Shown piece after piece: positions 1-9,047 of a stretch of 64,000 nt of DNA (the first letter of the stretch is position 1; every line of letters begins with the position of its first letter). The notes beneath the pieces were generated by a model. The model saw nothing but the letters and a program-made list of their open reading frames with translations. It ran no database searches and had not been told where the DNA came from. The translations under genes were made by a program, and so were the position numbers. The DNA is from Candidatus Polarisedimenticolaceae bacterium (GTDB lineage: Bacteria > Acidobacteriota > Polarisedimenticolia > Polarisedimenticolales > DASRJG01): NCBI GenBank assembly GCA_036275915.1, contig DASUCV010000022.1:1-64000 (forward strand). The letters are read 5' to 3'.

Positions 1-633
1 GCGCCGCGCTCCCAGCTTGAGATAGAGCTTGGCGCACGACAGGGCGGCGGCGCCGGCGCCGGCGAAGACGATGCGCACTTCGGCGATCGCCTTGCCGACC
101 AGGCGCAGCGCATTGAGCAGGGCGGCGCCGGAGATGATCGCCGTGCCGTGCTGGTCGTCGTGGAAGACGGGGATGCCGATCGACGCCTTCAGCTCCTCCT
201 CGATGCGGAAGCACTCGGGCGCCTTGATGTCCTCCAGGTTGATCCCTCCGAACGTCGGCGCGAGCGCGCGCACGATGCGGATGATCTCCTCCGGGTCCTT
301 CGTGTCGAGCTCGATGTCGAAGACGTCGATGTCGGCGAACCGCTTGAAGAGGACCGCCTTCCCCTCCATCACCGGCTTGCCGGCGAGCGGGCCGATGTCG
401 CCGAGGCCGAGGACGGCTGTGCCGTTGGTGACGACGGCGACCAGGTTGCCCTTGGCCGTGTACTCGTACGCCGCCGCCGGATCGGCATGGATCTCGCGGC
501 ACGGATCGGCGACCCCGGGTGTGTAGGCGAGCGAGAGGTCACGCTGCGTCGCGCAGGGCTTCGTCCAGGTGACCTCGATCTTTCCCCTGCGAGCTTGGCT
601 GTGGTAATCGAGCGCGTCTTGCTTTCGAATCAC
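1..633 (-). CDS. NADP-dependent malic enzyme, N-terminal part (runs off the window)
   Basis: Malic enzyme oxidatively decarboxylates malate to pyruvate, supplying NADPH in the cytoplasm. The reading frame is open to the window edge, giving the first 211 codons. It starts at a GTG preceded by a GGGAGG ribosome binding site. Visible family blocks are [13 protein letters not shown] near the N-terminus, [20 protein letters not shown], the metal-binding region [22 protein letters not shown], and the start of the nucleotide-binding fold ([10 protein letters not shown]). These match the bacterial MaeB-type enzymes. The C-terminus lies outside the window, so a phosphotransacetylase fusion, common in MaeB proteins, cannot be judged. 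Confidence 0.93.
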   Translation of the reverse strand, partial: MIRKQDALDYHSQARRGKIEVTWTKPCATQRDLSLAYTPGVADPCREIHADPAAAYEYTAKGNLVAVVTNGTAVLGLGDIGPLAGKPVMEGKAVLFKRFADIDVFDIELDTKDPEEIIRIVRALAPTFGGINLEDIKAPECFRIEEELKASIGIPVFHDDQHGTAIISGAALLNALRLVGKAIAEVRIVFAGAGAAALSCAKLYLKLGARR

Positions 634-716
634 GGCGAGCCTCCCTGCGAAGAAGACGATCGTAGGAGACGAGGGCGCATCCGGCCCGCCCCTTCGAGAT
701 GGGATCGGTCGGCTGC

Positions 717-1475
717 TCAGAGGAGCCCGGGAACGATCGCCTTCCGCTCCGGAGGATAGTCCTCGAAACGCTCGCCGTACCAGCGGTGGTGGGCCAGGGC
801 GCGCGGGACGAGGTTCGCGGCGGTCCACGCGGCGAACGACAGGGCGGAGATCGACCAGGTCAGGAGGGCGTAGCCGCACCATTCCACGATCTCGCCGAGG
901 TAGTTCGGACAGGAGACCCGTTCGAAGAGCCCCCCGCGAGGCACCGTATAGCCGCCGGCGCCCGGGGCCCGGAGGGCGCGGAGACCGGCGTCGGCCCGGA
1001 CGTGGATGAAGAAGCCGGCGAGGAACACCAGGAATCCGCTCATGAACCGCGGGTCGGCGAGCCAGGCAGGACCGCGGACGGGTCCCAGAACGAAGAGCCA
1101 CGCGCCGTTCAGCGTGCCGTTCACCAAGTTGAAGACGACGGCGAAGAGGACGACGGACAGCGGCATCGGCGCCTTCCGGCCGGCGCCGAGGAGAGGGAAT
1201 ACGAACGACCGGTAGACGTAGTGCCCGACCCAGAGCGCGAGGAACGCGGTCGAAGCCGCGTCATGCCGGTGTCCCGCGATGAAGAACGTCATCATGAGGA
1301 CGGGCGACGGCGCTTCCATGACCATCCACGCGACCGGCGCCGGGACGGCCGGTCCCCACCCCGATCGCGCATGCCGTCCGTACGGCGCCGCGATCTTGAG
1401 GAGCGCCCCGGCGGTGACGGCCGCGATGCTCGTCCACAGGAGGATCACCCACCTCAAGCCTTCCGCCCCGATCAC
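717..1475 (-). CDS. Steroid 5-alpha-reductase C-terminal-domain membrane protein
   Basis: A 252-residue polytopic membrane protein of the 3-oxo-5-alpha-steroid 4-dehydrogenase family. The C-terminal third holds the family signature: [19 protein letters not shown], then [15 protein letters not shown], ending in the [13 protein letters not shown] block that matches the conserved NADPH-binding end of the family. About six hydrophobic segments are visible. The start is GTG with GGGGAGGG just upstream. The family reduces C=C bonds in steroids or other polyprenoid and fatty substrates, so the substrate here is unknown. The sterol-cyclase-like fusion gene about 7.5 kb away makes a sterol substrate possible, but that is inference only. 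Confidence 0.85.
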   Translation of the reverse strand: MIGAEGLRWVILLWTSIAAVTAGALLKIAAPYGRHARSGWGPAVPAPVAWMVMEAPSPVLMMTFFIAGHRHDAASTAFLALWVGHYVYRSFVFPLLGAGRKAPMPLSVVLFAVVFNLVNGTLNGAWLFVLGPVRGPAWLADPRFMSGFLVFLAGFFIHVRADAGLRALRAPGAGGYTVPRGGLFERVSCPNYLGEIVEWCGYALLTWSISALSFAAWTAANLVPRALAHHRWYGERFEDYPPERKAIVPGLL

Positions 1476-1541
1476 GACCCTCCCCGGTTCCGGACCGGAA
1501 GGCTCCGGTCTCTGGGCGCCAAGATCCTATCGTGGTCGTCG

Positions 1542-2000
1542 ATGGACGCGCCCGCGCTCCTACGAGCGAACGCCGACGACATCGTCGAGCAGTCGGTCGA
1601 TGCGGTCCTCGGGTCGAAGCTCACGCGCTACACGGCGTCCGGGCGGGACGTGCTCCGGTGCCGACTATCGGCGCTCCTCGACGTGCTGGCCCGTGGGATC
1701 GAGGCGCACGACGCCGCGCCGACGATCGCCCGGGCCTGTTCGATCGCGGCCGAGCGATACGCCGACGGCTTCGAGCTCCAGGAGGTCCAGTGCGCGATCA
1801 ACATCCTCGAGGCGACGGTCTGGCAGGTCCTCGCGCGTGAGCTCCCCGTCGAGCGGTTCGCCGACGCCATTCGCGCCATGAGCTCGATCCTCGGGCTCGC
1901 GAAGGACGCGCTCGCGCGGAGCTACGTCGAGCTCGCCGCGGGCCACCACGCGCCCGCGGTCGATACGGCCGCGCTCTTTCGCGGCACCGACGGAGTCTAG
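1542..2000 (+). CDS. RsbRD N-terminal-like helical protein
   Basis: A 152-residue, largely helical soluble protein. Its spacing of DDIVEQSVDAVL, a central tyrosine-containing helix, LDVLARGIEAHDA and a repeated acidic-hydrophobic helix pattern resembles the RsbRD N-terminal sensor fold (non-haem globin-like domains of stressosome and histidine-kinase proteins). No STAS or kinase domain follows, so it would be a stand-alone sensor domain. The ATG chosen is the first in a frame that stays open far upstream; the upstream part is antisense to the 5-alpha-reductase-like gene and is not treated as coding. The gene converges on the carboxypeptidase-regulatory protein and overlaps its end by four bases. 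Confidence 0.6.
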   Translation: MDAPALLRANADDIVEQSVDAVLGSKLTRYTASGRDVLRCRLSALLDVLARGIEAHDAAPTIARACSIAAERYADGFELQEVQCAINILEATVWQVLARELPVERFADAIRAMSSILGLAKDALARSYVELAAGHHAPAVDTAALFRGTDGV

Positions 2001-4867
2001 GGGACCTCGATCTCGACCTCGGTCTCGGCGCCCTCACCGACGTTGGCCTGGGCGGGGCTCGCGTCGTTCCGGCCGACGACCGCGACGACGTAGACGCCGG
2101 GGTAGAGGTTGCCCACGAGCGCGACGCCGTCGCCGTCCGTCGGCTTCGGCCGGTTGCGATCGATGACGAGGTCGGCCCCGGGGAAGAGCGGCATCGGCCG
2201 GATCGCCGTCGACGCGCCGGGCACGGGGCCGCCGCCGCGGTGGACGACGCGAATGCGGAGCGACCCGCCGACGGTCGTCTTGAGCTGCACGTCCGGCCCG
2301 TCGTCGGTTCCCGACGGAGGGTCGATGTCGGTCTTCACCGCGGGGGCGAAGCGCGGCGAGATCGCCGCCACGCTGACCGGCCCGTCGAGAGGACAGGTGA
2401 TCCGGAACGCGCCGCTCGAATCGGTGTGCGACGGGAGGAAGCCGGACTCGGCATTGCCCGGAGCCGCCACGACGATCGTCGCGTCGTTGACCGCGCGGCC
2501 GTTGGGATCGAGGACGCGGCCGCGCATGAGCCATCCGCGCTGCATCGTCAGCTCGATGTTCGTCTCGGGCTGACCGTCGCTGACGGTGACCGGGTACTGC
2601 TCGGCCGGCGCGAAGCCGGTCGCGCGCGCGGTCACGCGGTACGTGCCGGGCTCGACGGCGTCGAGGCGGAAGGTGCCGTCTGCCGCGGTCGTCGTCGTCG
2701 ATTGCCGGAGGTTGGCCGTCCCTGCCCCGGCGGCGTCCTGCATCGCGAGGATGATCGCCCCCTTGATGTCGCCGCCGTCGGGATTGGCGACGTGTCCGGT
2801 GATCGCGTTCGAGGCGAAGACGATGTCCTGCTGAACCTGGGGCTGGTCCGGCACCGTGAGCATGACGAGGTTCTGGCCGCCCGGCCCACCCGCCGCGTCG
2901 ATCCGCACCGAAGCCTGGTAGCGACCGGCCTGGTCGAGTCCGACCTGATAGGCGCCGGACTGATCGGTCTGCGCCTTCTTCGCGCGCAGGGGAACCGAGT
3001 TGTCGACCGCGAAGAGATAGATCGACGTGTTTGCGAGCGGCTGGTCGCCCTTGCGGACGACCCCGCTCATCTGGATGTGCGGGCCCTCGTCGAAGTCGAC
3101 GGTCGTCGTCTGCCCTTCGGTGACGGCGGCGGCCTTCACGTTGGCGCCGCTCGCCGGGGAGCCGTCGCGCGGCTGGCGGGTCACCTGGTAATTCCCCGGC
3201 GTCAGACCGTCGATCAGGTAGTGGCCGTCGGATCCGGTGTCGGCGACGTGGGCGTCAGCCTGCGCGCCCAAGGACGCCATGATCCGCACCCCGGCGACCG
3301 GCTGAAGCTGCGCGTCGACGACCGTGCCGCCGATCGAGCCGCCGCGGTACATCGTGACGAGGACCTCGGGAGAATCGGCGCCGGGGTCGAACGTGATGCG
3401 CAGCTGGACCGGCGCGAACGACGCGTGCTCGGCGGTGAGGTCGTACGTTCCCTTGGCCAAGCCCGCCTGGGTGAACGTCCCGTCGGGCGAGCTGCTCACG
3501 TTCCAGAGATTCGTGCCGGTGATCGACGACGATCCCGCCGCCGGCTGCGCGTCGACGAGGGAGAGCCGGATCGACGCCGACGGCACAGGCGTCTGATCGT
3601 TCCCCGAGACGACACGGCCACGAAACGTCGAGCTGGAGTCGAGCTTCAGGCTGCCGAGATCGGCGACCTGCTCCGCGCGCACCTCGATCTTGGTCTTCTT
3701 GATCGTGGCGAAACCTCTTGCCTGGATCTCCACCGTGTACGTGCCCGGCTCGAGGTCGTCGAGGCGGAATGCGCCCGAGGGATCGCTCACGTCCTTGTCG
3801 GCGGCGCGCGATGCGCCGCCGCGCCCGGACGACGGCGGATCGTCGTCGCCGCGCTCGCGATGCACGCCGACGTGGAACGCGGGCAGCGCGCTCGTGTCGC
3901 CGCTCCGGAGCGTGCCGGCGATCGAGCCGCCGTGCTCGAGGATGAAGTCGACGATGTCGTCGGACGGAGCGTCGCCGGGACGCTCCTGGGACGGGAACCC
4001 CTTCGCGGCGACGGTCATGCGGCGGATCCGCAGATCGGCGGCGGCGGGGAAGGCGTAGTGACCGTCGGCGTCGGTCTTCGCCGCCTTCGAACGGTCGCCG
4101 CCGGGCTCGCGCCAGAACACGGTGACTTCGGCGCCGGCGACCGGCGTGTTCGACGTATCCGTGACTCGCCCGCTGAGCGTACCGGCGGGATCGAGGAGCA
4201 GCTCGACCGGTGCCGGAGCGGCTGCGCCCGCTTTCGGATCGAGGAGACGTGCCGTGCGCGCGGCCGCGTGCCCGGGAGCCTTCGCCTCGATCGTCGCCTT
4301 GCCTCCCGCCAGGTCGGCGAGCGCGAAGCGCCCGTCCTTGCCCGCGCTCGACCCGCGCCGCGCCTCGTCCCCCCACCCCTCTGCGTCGTCGTCCCACGCT
4401 GCGATCGTCGCGCCGTCGACCGGCTTCTTGCTCGCACGATCGAGAACGGTGCCGGACAGCGCCAGCCCTTTCTTGAGGTGGAGCGTGATCGTCGCGCCGC
4501 CCGGGATCGGACCCTCCGTGAGCGGCGCGTAGCCCTTCGCCTGGACGCGCACGCGGAACGCGTCGCCGGTGAGCGGCCCCGCGACGAACCCGCCGTCGGC
4601 GGCGCTCTCCGCGCGGACGACCTTCGCGCGCAAGCCGGCGGTGCCGCTCGGCAGAACGAGAACGACCGCCTTCGCGAGCGGCACGCCGCCGTCGCCGGTG
4701 ATCTTCCCTCGGAGCTCGACGGCGGGAGGCTTCGCGGGAGTCGCGGGCTTGTCCGGCGCCTTCTCCGCCTTGGCAGGCGGTGAGGACGGCGGCGCCCCGG
4801 ACGCCGCGAGGAGATACCCTGCCGCGGTCAGCGCGCGGAAGGCCGCGATCAGGGAAGCCGGTCTCAT
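1997..4867 (-). CDS. Secreted protein made of carboxypeptidase-regulatory-like repeats
   Basis: A 956-residue exported protein. The N-terminus (MRPASLIAAF, then a hydrophobic stretch ending LAASGA) is a signal peptide, followed by a Pro/Ala/Lys-rich linker. The rest is a tandem array of about ten beta-sandwich repeats of the carboxypeptidase regulatory-like (Cna-B-like) type, each with a G.V.D..G.P...A.V core and a later D.G.F....L..G.Y.V element. The frame stays open 85 codons further upstream, but that part is antisense to the rhomboid gene, so the start before the signal peptide was chosen. Such proteins are usually cell-surface structural or adhesive; no enzymatic domain is visible. Confidence 0.85.
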   Translation of the reverse strand: MRPASLIAAFRALTAAGYLLAASGAPPSSPPAKAEKAPDKPATPAKPPAVELRGKITGDGGVPLAKAVVLVLPSGTAGLRAKVVRAESAADGGFVAGPLTGDAFRVRVQAKGYAPLTEGPIPGGATITLHLKKGLALSGTVLDRASKKPVDGATIAAWDDDAEGWGDEARRGSSAGKDGRFALADLAGGKATIEAKAPGHAAARTARLLDPKAGAAAPAPVELLLDPAGTLSGRVTDTSNTPVAGAEVTVFWREPGGDRSKAAKTDADGHYAFPAAADLRIRRMTVAAKGFPSQERPGDAPSDDIVDFILEHGGSIAGTLRSGDTSALPAFHVGVHRERGDDDPPSSGRGGASRAADKDVSDPSGAFRLDDLEPGTYTVEIQARGFATIKKTKIEVRAEQVADLGSLKLDSSSTFRGRVVSGNDQTPVPSASIRLSLVDAQPAAGSSSITGTNLWNVSSSPDGTFTQAGLAKGTYDLTAEHASFAPVQLRITFDPGADSPEVLVTMYRGGSIGGTVVDAQLQPVAGVRIMASLGAQADAHVADTGSDGHYLIDGLTPGNYQVTRQPRDGSPASGANVKAAAVTEGQTTTVDFDEGPHIQMSGVVRKGDQPLANTSIYLFAVDNSVPLRAKKAQTDQSGAYQVGLDQAGRYQASVRIDAAGGPGGQNLVMLTVPDQPQVQQDIVFASNAITGHVANPDGGDIKGAIILAMQDAAGAGTANLRQSTTTTAADGTFRLDAVEPGTYRVTARATGFAPAEQYPVTVSDGQPETNIELTMQRGWLMRGRVLDPNGRAVNDATIVVAAPGNAESGFLPSHTDSSGAFRITCPLDGPVSVAAISPRFAPAVKTDIDPPSGTDDGPDVQLKTTVGGSLRIRVVHRGGGPVPGASTAIRPMPLFPGADLVIDRNRPKPTDGDGVALVGNLYPGVYVVAVVGRNDASPAQANVGEGAETEVEIEVP

Positions 4868-4930
4868 CGGGCTCGTGTCATCTCCCGGGGCCCCTAGACG
4901 ATAACCCGGCGCCGGGTGCGGAGCCACCGG

Positions 4931-4946
4931 AGAGGAGCAGGATTTG
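4931..4946 (+). promoter_or_regulatory. Ribosome binding site deciding the TTG start of the rhomboid gene
   Basis: AGAGGAG lies seven bases before TTG at 4944. No ATG or GTG with comparable support precedes the DUF2007-like domain, so TTG is the likely start. Confidence 0.7.
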
Positions 4947-5873
4947 GCCGGAACTTGGGTCGAGATCGCTCGAACGCCGGATCCGGCCCACGCCGACGAC
5001 CTCGCTCTCGTTCTCGAGGCCGCCGGCATCCCCTCCGGGCGGGTGCGCGAGGGCGCCGCGCACATCCTCATCGTGCGCGAGGAAGATGCCGACCGGGCGG
5101 CGGTGCAGCTCGTGAAGTTCACCGCGGAGAACCGGGCGCGACCTTCGCCGCCGCCTGCGCCCGAGCGCGCGCTCGGTCCCGCGCGCGACGCCGCGATCGC
5201 CTACGTGCTCGTGCTCGGTGCCGCCTACCTCGCCCAGAGGCTCGAGAGCTACGGCGTCGACTGGACGGCGGCGGGAGATGCTTCGGCGGGACTCATCCGC
5301 GCCGGTGCGTGGTGGCGGGCGCTCACGGCGCTCACCCTCCACGCGGACATCGTCCACGTCGCCGGCAACGCGCTCTTCGGCGCGCTCTTCGGCGTGATGC
5401 TCGGGCAGAGCGTCGGCAACGGTTGGACGTGGCTCGCCTTCGTCGTCGCCGGAGGGCTCGGCAATGCGATCAACGCCTGTGTCCAAGCGCCGTCCCACGT
5501 CTCGCTCGGCGCGTCGACCGGCGTCTTCGGACTGCTCGGTGCGCAGGTCGCGTACGAGTGGATGCGGCGGCGTCAGCTCCGCCACGGCGCGTGGCGGCGA
5601 GCGGCACCCGTCATCATGGGCCTCGCGCTCCTCGCCTGGCTCGGCGGCGCGGCGGCGGCGGAACCGCACCCAGGGGACGTGGAGATCCTCCCGCTCCCCT
5701 CGCGGATCGACGTCGGCGCGCACCTGTTCGGATTCCTCGCGGGGCTCATCATCGGTGCGGTGCTCGGCGCGCGCCGCGTCCTCCAGGGCCGGTGGGCGCA
5801 GCTCGCGCTCGGCACCGCCGCGATCGGACTCATGCTCGCTGCCTGGGTCTTCGCCGTTTCAAGGGGACAGTAA
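4944..5873 (+). CDS. Rhomboid family intramembrane serine protease with N-terminal DUF2007-like domain
   Basis: A 309-residue membrane protease that would cleave transmembrane substrates within the bilayer. Residues 1-60 (WVEIARTPDPAHADDLALVL...) look like the small DUF2007-type ferredoxin-like domain. The rhomboid core follows: HADIVHVAGNALFGALFG in TM2, the nucleophile motif GASTGVFG with Ser191, and His260 in VGAHLFGFLAG, completing the Ser-His dyad. The start is TTG at the end of an AGAGGAG ribosome binding site with normal spacing. The last codons and stop lie in a GGGGACAG half-repeat of the dispersed palindrome family in this window. Confidence 0.9.
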   Translation: MAGTWVEIARTPDPAHADDLALVLEAAGIPSGRVREGAAHILIVREEDADRAAVQLVKFTAENRARPSPPPAPERALGPARDAAIAYVLVLGAAYLAQRLESYGVDWTAAGDASAGLIRAGAWWRALTALTLHADIVHVAGNALFGALFGVMLGQSVGNGWTWLAFVVAGGLGNAINACVQAPSHVSLGASTGVFGLLGAQVAYEWMRRRQLRHGAWRRAAPVIMGLALLAWLGGAAAAEPHPGDVEILPLPSRIDVGAHLFGFLAGLIIGAVLGARRVLQGRWAQLALGTAAIGLMLAAWVFAVSRGQ

Positions 5874-5886
5874 CCGTAAATCACGG
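5863..5886 (+). repeat. GGGGACAG half-repeat at the rhomboid stop codon
   Basis: The sequence GGGGACAGTAACCGTAAATC covers the last codons and stop of the rhomboid gene and runs into the end of the convergent beta-helix gene. It shares the GGGGACA(G) edge of the full palindromes near 24.6 and 29.7 kb, but no matching TGTCCCC arm is present. It looks like a solo half-element. Confidence 0.5.
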
Positions 5887-8829
5887 ACACGCGGCGGGAG
5901 CGACGCGCTCGGCGCCGCCGGTCGCGCTGCCGTACGTGCCGGTCCCGCAAGCGTTGGCCGCACGCACGAGGTAGTAGTAACCGTCGTCGGGAAGAGGATC
6001 GAGAGCGGGATCGTCCCACGACGTCTGAGATCCGTCGTTCTCGCCGCAGGTCGAGGCGACGATCGAGCCGTCGAGGCGGAGCCCCGACAAGAGCCCGCTG
6101 ATGACGTCGTACACGGGGGCGGTGCCGCCCGATGCCGCCGACCAACTGACGGTCGTGGCCGCCTGTCGGCTGACCGTCACGTTCACGATCTCACCGGGCG
6201 CTGCCCACACCGCCGCGTTCAGCGGCTGGCAGTCCGAAACATCGGCGACGCCGTCGTTGTCGTCGTCGGGGTCGCAGGCGTCCCCGATTCCATCACCGTC
6301 GAAGTCGGCCTGGTTGGCGTTCGCCACGAGAGGACAGTTGTCGGCGCCGTTCAGGATCCCGTCGTTGTCCGCGTCGGGATCGCAGGCATCGCCGATCCCG
6401 TCACCGTCGGTGTCCTTCTGGTCGGCGTTCGCGACGAGCGGACAGTTGTCGACGCCGTTCAGGACCCCGTCGTTGTCCTTGTCGGGGTCGCAGGCATCGC
6501 CGAGTCCGTCGCCGTCGGTGTCGGTCTGGTCGGCGTTCGCGACGAGCGGACAGTTGTCGGACGCGTTGAGGACGCCGTCGTTGTCCATGTCGGGGTCGCA
6601 GGCATCGCCGAGACCGTCTCCGTCCGTGTCCTTCTGGTCCACGTTCGCGACCGAGGCGCAGTTGTCGCACGCGTCGCCGAGACCGTCTCCGTCCGTGTCG
6701 GCCTGGGAAGGATTCGCGACCGTCGGGCAGTTGTCGCACGCCGTGCCGCGGCCGTCGCCGTCGGGGTCGGCCTGATCGACGTTCGCAAGGCTCGGACAGT
6801 TGTCGCACGCATCGCCCACCGAATCGCCGTCGACGTCGCCCTGGGTCGCGTTGACGGTCAGCGGGCAGTTGTCGGCGAGGTCGCGCGGCGTGTCCGCGTC
6901 GTTGTTCCGGTTGGCGGTCGTGCACGTGGGCGAGGGCGTATGGTCTTGCCCCTGTCCGCTCGTCACTGCCGCCGACTCGCCGCACACGTTGCGGCCCGAG
7001 ATGATGTAGTAGAAGCCGGTCCCCGGCGGCGGCACCGCGGCATCGTTCACCGTCCACGCCACGTTCTCGGTGTCGAAGCAGGTCTCGTTGTAGGCGAACG
7101 GGGCGCCGCCGCCGAAGGTGCCGCGGTAGACGTTGTACGTCGGCGCCTGGTAGGCGTGCAGCCAGCGCAGCGTCGCGACGCCCGCGGACTTCGACATCGT
7201 CAGCGTGCTCGCGACCTTGTCGGGAGGCTGAGAGATCGCCCTCAGGAGCGGCGCGCAATCCGAGACGTCGGGGACGCCGTCGTTGTCGTCGTCGGGATCC
7301 AGGTAGTCCGGAATGCCGTCGCCGTCGGTATCGATCTGGAACTCGAGCGCGCCGATGTCGACGGTCGCGGTGCCGTCGCCGTTGCCGTCGGAGATGCGCG
7401 GCGCGCCGTCGTAGTCGGTCGTCGAGACGACGCCGTTGTTGTCGCCGGCGTCGATGAGCGGGCTCGTCGCCTGAAGGTGGTAATCGCGCGGCGTCCCGTT
7501 GGGCGCGACGTACTGCGGGCCCAGGGAGATGTTGCCGTTCAGCCCGATGTAGTCGGAATCCTGCTTCGACCCACCGACATTGCTCGGCGTGCACGCCCAG
7601 ATGTCGTTGTTGTGCACCGTCGGCGCCGCGGCCGGATCGACGTAGAGGCCGCCGCCGATCGCGGTGCCGGTCGCCTGGTTCTGGGTGACGGCGTTGTTGA
7701 CGAACTCGACCTGGTCGCCGGCGTTGGCCGAGGCGCCGAAGTACACGCCCCCGCCGTGCCCCGCGGCGTTGTTGTTGTGGATCGTGTTGTTGCGGATCTT
7801 GGCGCTCGTCGTCGACGTCCCGATCGCCCCGCCGTCGACACCGCCGTTGATGTCGAAGATGTTGTTCTCGATCGTGCCGCGGGATGGCGAGACGGGTGTC
7901 GTCGAATCAGTCTCCCCGAACGCGATCCCAGCGCCGAAATCGGCGGCGTTGTTGTCCGAGATGAAGTTGTTGCGCACGATCGAGAGCGCCGTATTTGCAT
8001 TCGTCGAGTAGAGCGAGATCCCGCCGCCGCCACCGAACTGGTTGAGCGTCGCCGGATTCCCGGCACGGTTCGAGAGGATCGAGTTCCCGTCGATGATCGG
8101 CGCCGACTGGAAGCCGACGTAGATGCCGCCGCCGTCGCCTTCGCTCATCTTGTTCGTCGATCCGGCGGGCGGATCCGCCGCGTTCCCCTGGATGAGATTC
8201 TTCGTGATCACGGGCACCGGCGTCGGATTCCCCGCGAGCCCCTGGACGTAGATCCCGCCGCCGTAGTAGATCTTCGTCGAGGTGCTCGAGAGCACGTTCC
8301 CGACGATCTCGTTGCGCGTGATCGTCGGCGACGATCCGAAGATCGTGATGCCGCCTCCGATCTTCCACGTGCAGTTCGAGCCGCACGACGGGTTGTCGAT
8401 GCCGCCGCCGCCGGTGATGTGGAAGCCCTCGAGGCGGCTCGTGTTCGACGCCGCCGAAGGGAAGTAGACGGCCGTGCAGTTCGTCGTGCTCTCGTACGTG
8501 CAGTAGTCGGTGTTCACGCACGGCCGGTTCGTCGCGTCGAGGATCGTCGTCGCGGGACCGTCGGTGGAGATGATCTGGATGTTCGCCGTGACGCGGATCG
8601 CTTCGTGATAGGTCCCCGGCATCACGTTGATCTGGCCACCGCTCGCTTTGAGGGCGCAGATCGCCGTCTGGATCTTGCAGTACGGATCGCCCTGCGTACC
8701 CGTTCCGGTCCCTGCGCAATCGTCGACCCATACGGTCGTCTGCGCGTGCGATAGCGACCAGGCCAACATGAGAGACGAGACGACGAGCGATCCGCGGAGC
8801 GTGCGTCCGCAGCCGGAGCGAAGAAACAT
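5881..8829 (-). CDS. Giant secreted right-handed beta-helix protein with thrombospondin type 3 repeats and Cys-Pro tail
   Basis: A 982-residue exported protein with a signal peptide ([20 protein letters not shown]..., likely cleaved after SHA) and a GAGGGGAAAG ribosome binding site. Residues 30-480 are a parallel beta-helix of NN-x-I and GGGI rungs like polymorphic outer-membrane or DUF1565-type proteins, ending in a choice-of-anchor-like segment (SPLIDAGDN...). An FN3-like module follows. About eight calcium-binding thrombospondin type 3 repeats ([22 protein letters not shown]) fill residues 640-880. The last 95 residues form the FN3-like tail found in four other genes here ([13 protein letters not shown], ending AACP). 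A surface-exposed structural or binding role is likely; no catalytic motif is visible. Confidence 0.9.
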   Translation of the reverse strand: MFLRSGCGRTLRGSLVVSSLMLAWSLSHAQTTVWVDDCAGTGTGTQGDPYCKIQTAICALKASGGQINVMPGTYHEAIRVTANIQIISTDGPATTILDATNRPCVNTDYCTYESTTNCTAVYFPSAASNTSRLEGFHITGGGGIDNPSCGSNCTWKIGGGITIFGSSPTITRNEIVGNVLSSTSTKIYYGGGIYVQGLAGNPTPVPVITKNLIQGNAADPPAGSTNKMSEGDGGGIYVGFQSAPIIDGNSILSNRAGNPATLNQFGGGGGISLYSTNANTALSIVRNNFISDNNAADFGAGIAFGETDSTTPVSPSRGTIENNIFDINGGVDGGAIGTSTTSAKIRNNTIHNNNAAGHGGGVYFGASANAGDQVEFVNNAVTQNQATGTAIGGGLYVDPAAAPTVHNNDIWACTPSNVGGSKQDSDYIGLNGNISLGPQYVAPNGTPRDYHLQATSPLIDAGDNNGVVSTTDYDGAPRISDGNGDGTATVDIGALEFQIDTDGDGIPDYLDPDDDNDGVPDVSDCAPLLRAISQPPDKVASTLTMSKSAGVATLRWLHAYQAPTYNVYRGTFGGGAPFAYNETCFDTENVAWTVNDAAVPPPGTGFYYIISGRNVCGESAAVTSGQGQDHTPSPTCTTANRNNDADTPRDLADNCPLTVNATQGDVDGDSVGDACDNCPSLANVDQADPDGDGRGTACDNCPTVANPSQADTDGDGLGDACDNCASVANVDQKDTDGDGLGDACDPDMDNDGVLNASDNCPLVANADQTDTDGDGLGDACDPDKDNDGVLNGVDNCPLVANADQKDTDGDGIGDACDPDADNDGILNGADNCPLVANANQADFDGDGIGDACDPDDDNDGVADVSDCQPLNAAVWAAPGEIVNVTVSRQAATTVSWSAASGGTAPVYDVISGLLSGLRLDGSIVASTCGENDGSQTSWDDPALDPLPDDGYYYLVRAANACGTGTYGSATGGAERVAPAACP

Positions 8830-9047
8830 CTTTCCCCTCGAGACCGAAGCTCCCCAGCCCTAAATTCTTCTCCCGCCGAGACCGGCACATTTATACGGTG
8901 AGACTTGCGCCTTGCAAGGGTGTCGGCATTCTTTGGGTTAGCGGCATAAAAAACTGACCGAATTACCAATAAGGACCACGCAGCGGCGTGCTTTCTTGGA
9001 TACCTGTACAGTGCGGCAGGCGTACTGTGGCCACGCTGGGAGCTCCG

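Noticed and set aside
6250-6800. Regular 100-base-scale DNA repeats resembling a CRISPR array
   Set aside because: They encode in-frame thrombospondin type 3 units; spacing and variation follow codons, not spacers.
5464-8754. Long plus-strand frame opposite the beta-helix gene with regular VGVAG repeats
   Set aside because: Its repeats are the antisense reading of the thrombospondin type 3 repeats.
8988-9047. Upstream GTG as start of the epoxidase-cyclase gene
   Set aside because: Would add 20 residues (LSWIPVQCGRRT...) ahead of the Rossmann fold; the ATG at 9048 has a better GGGAG ribosome binding site and a typical N-terminus.
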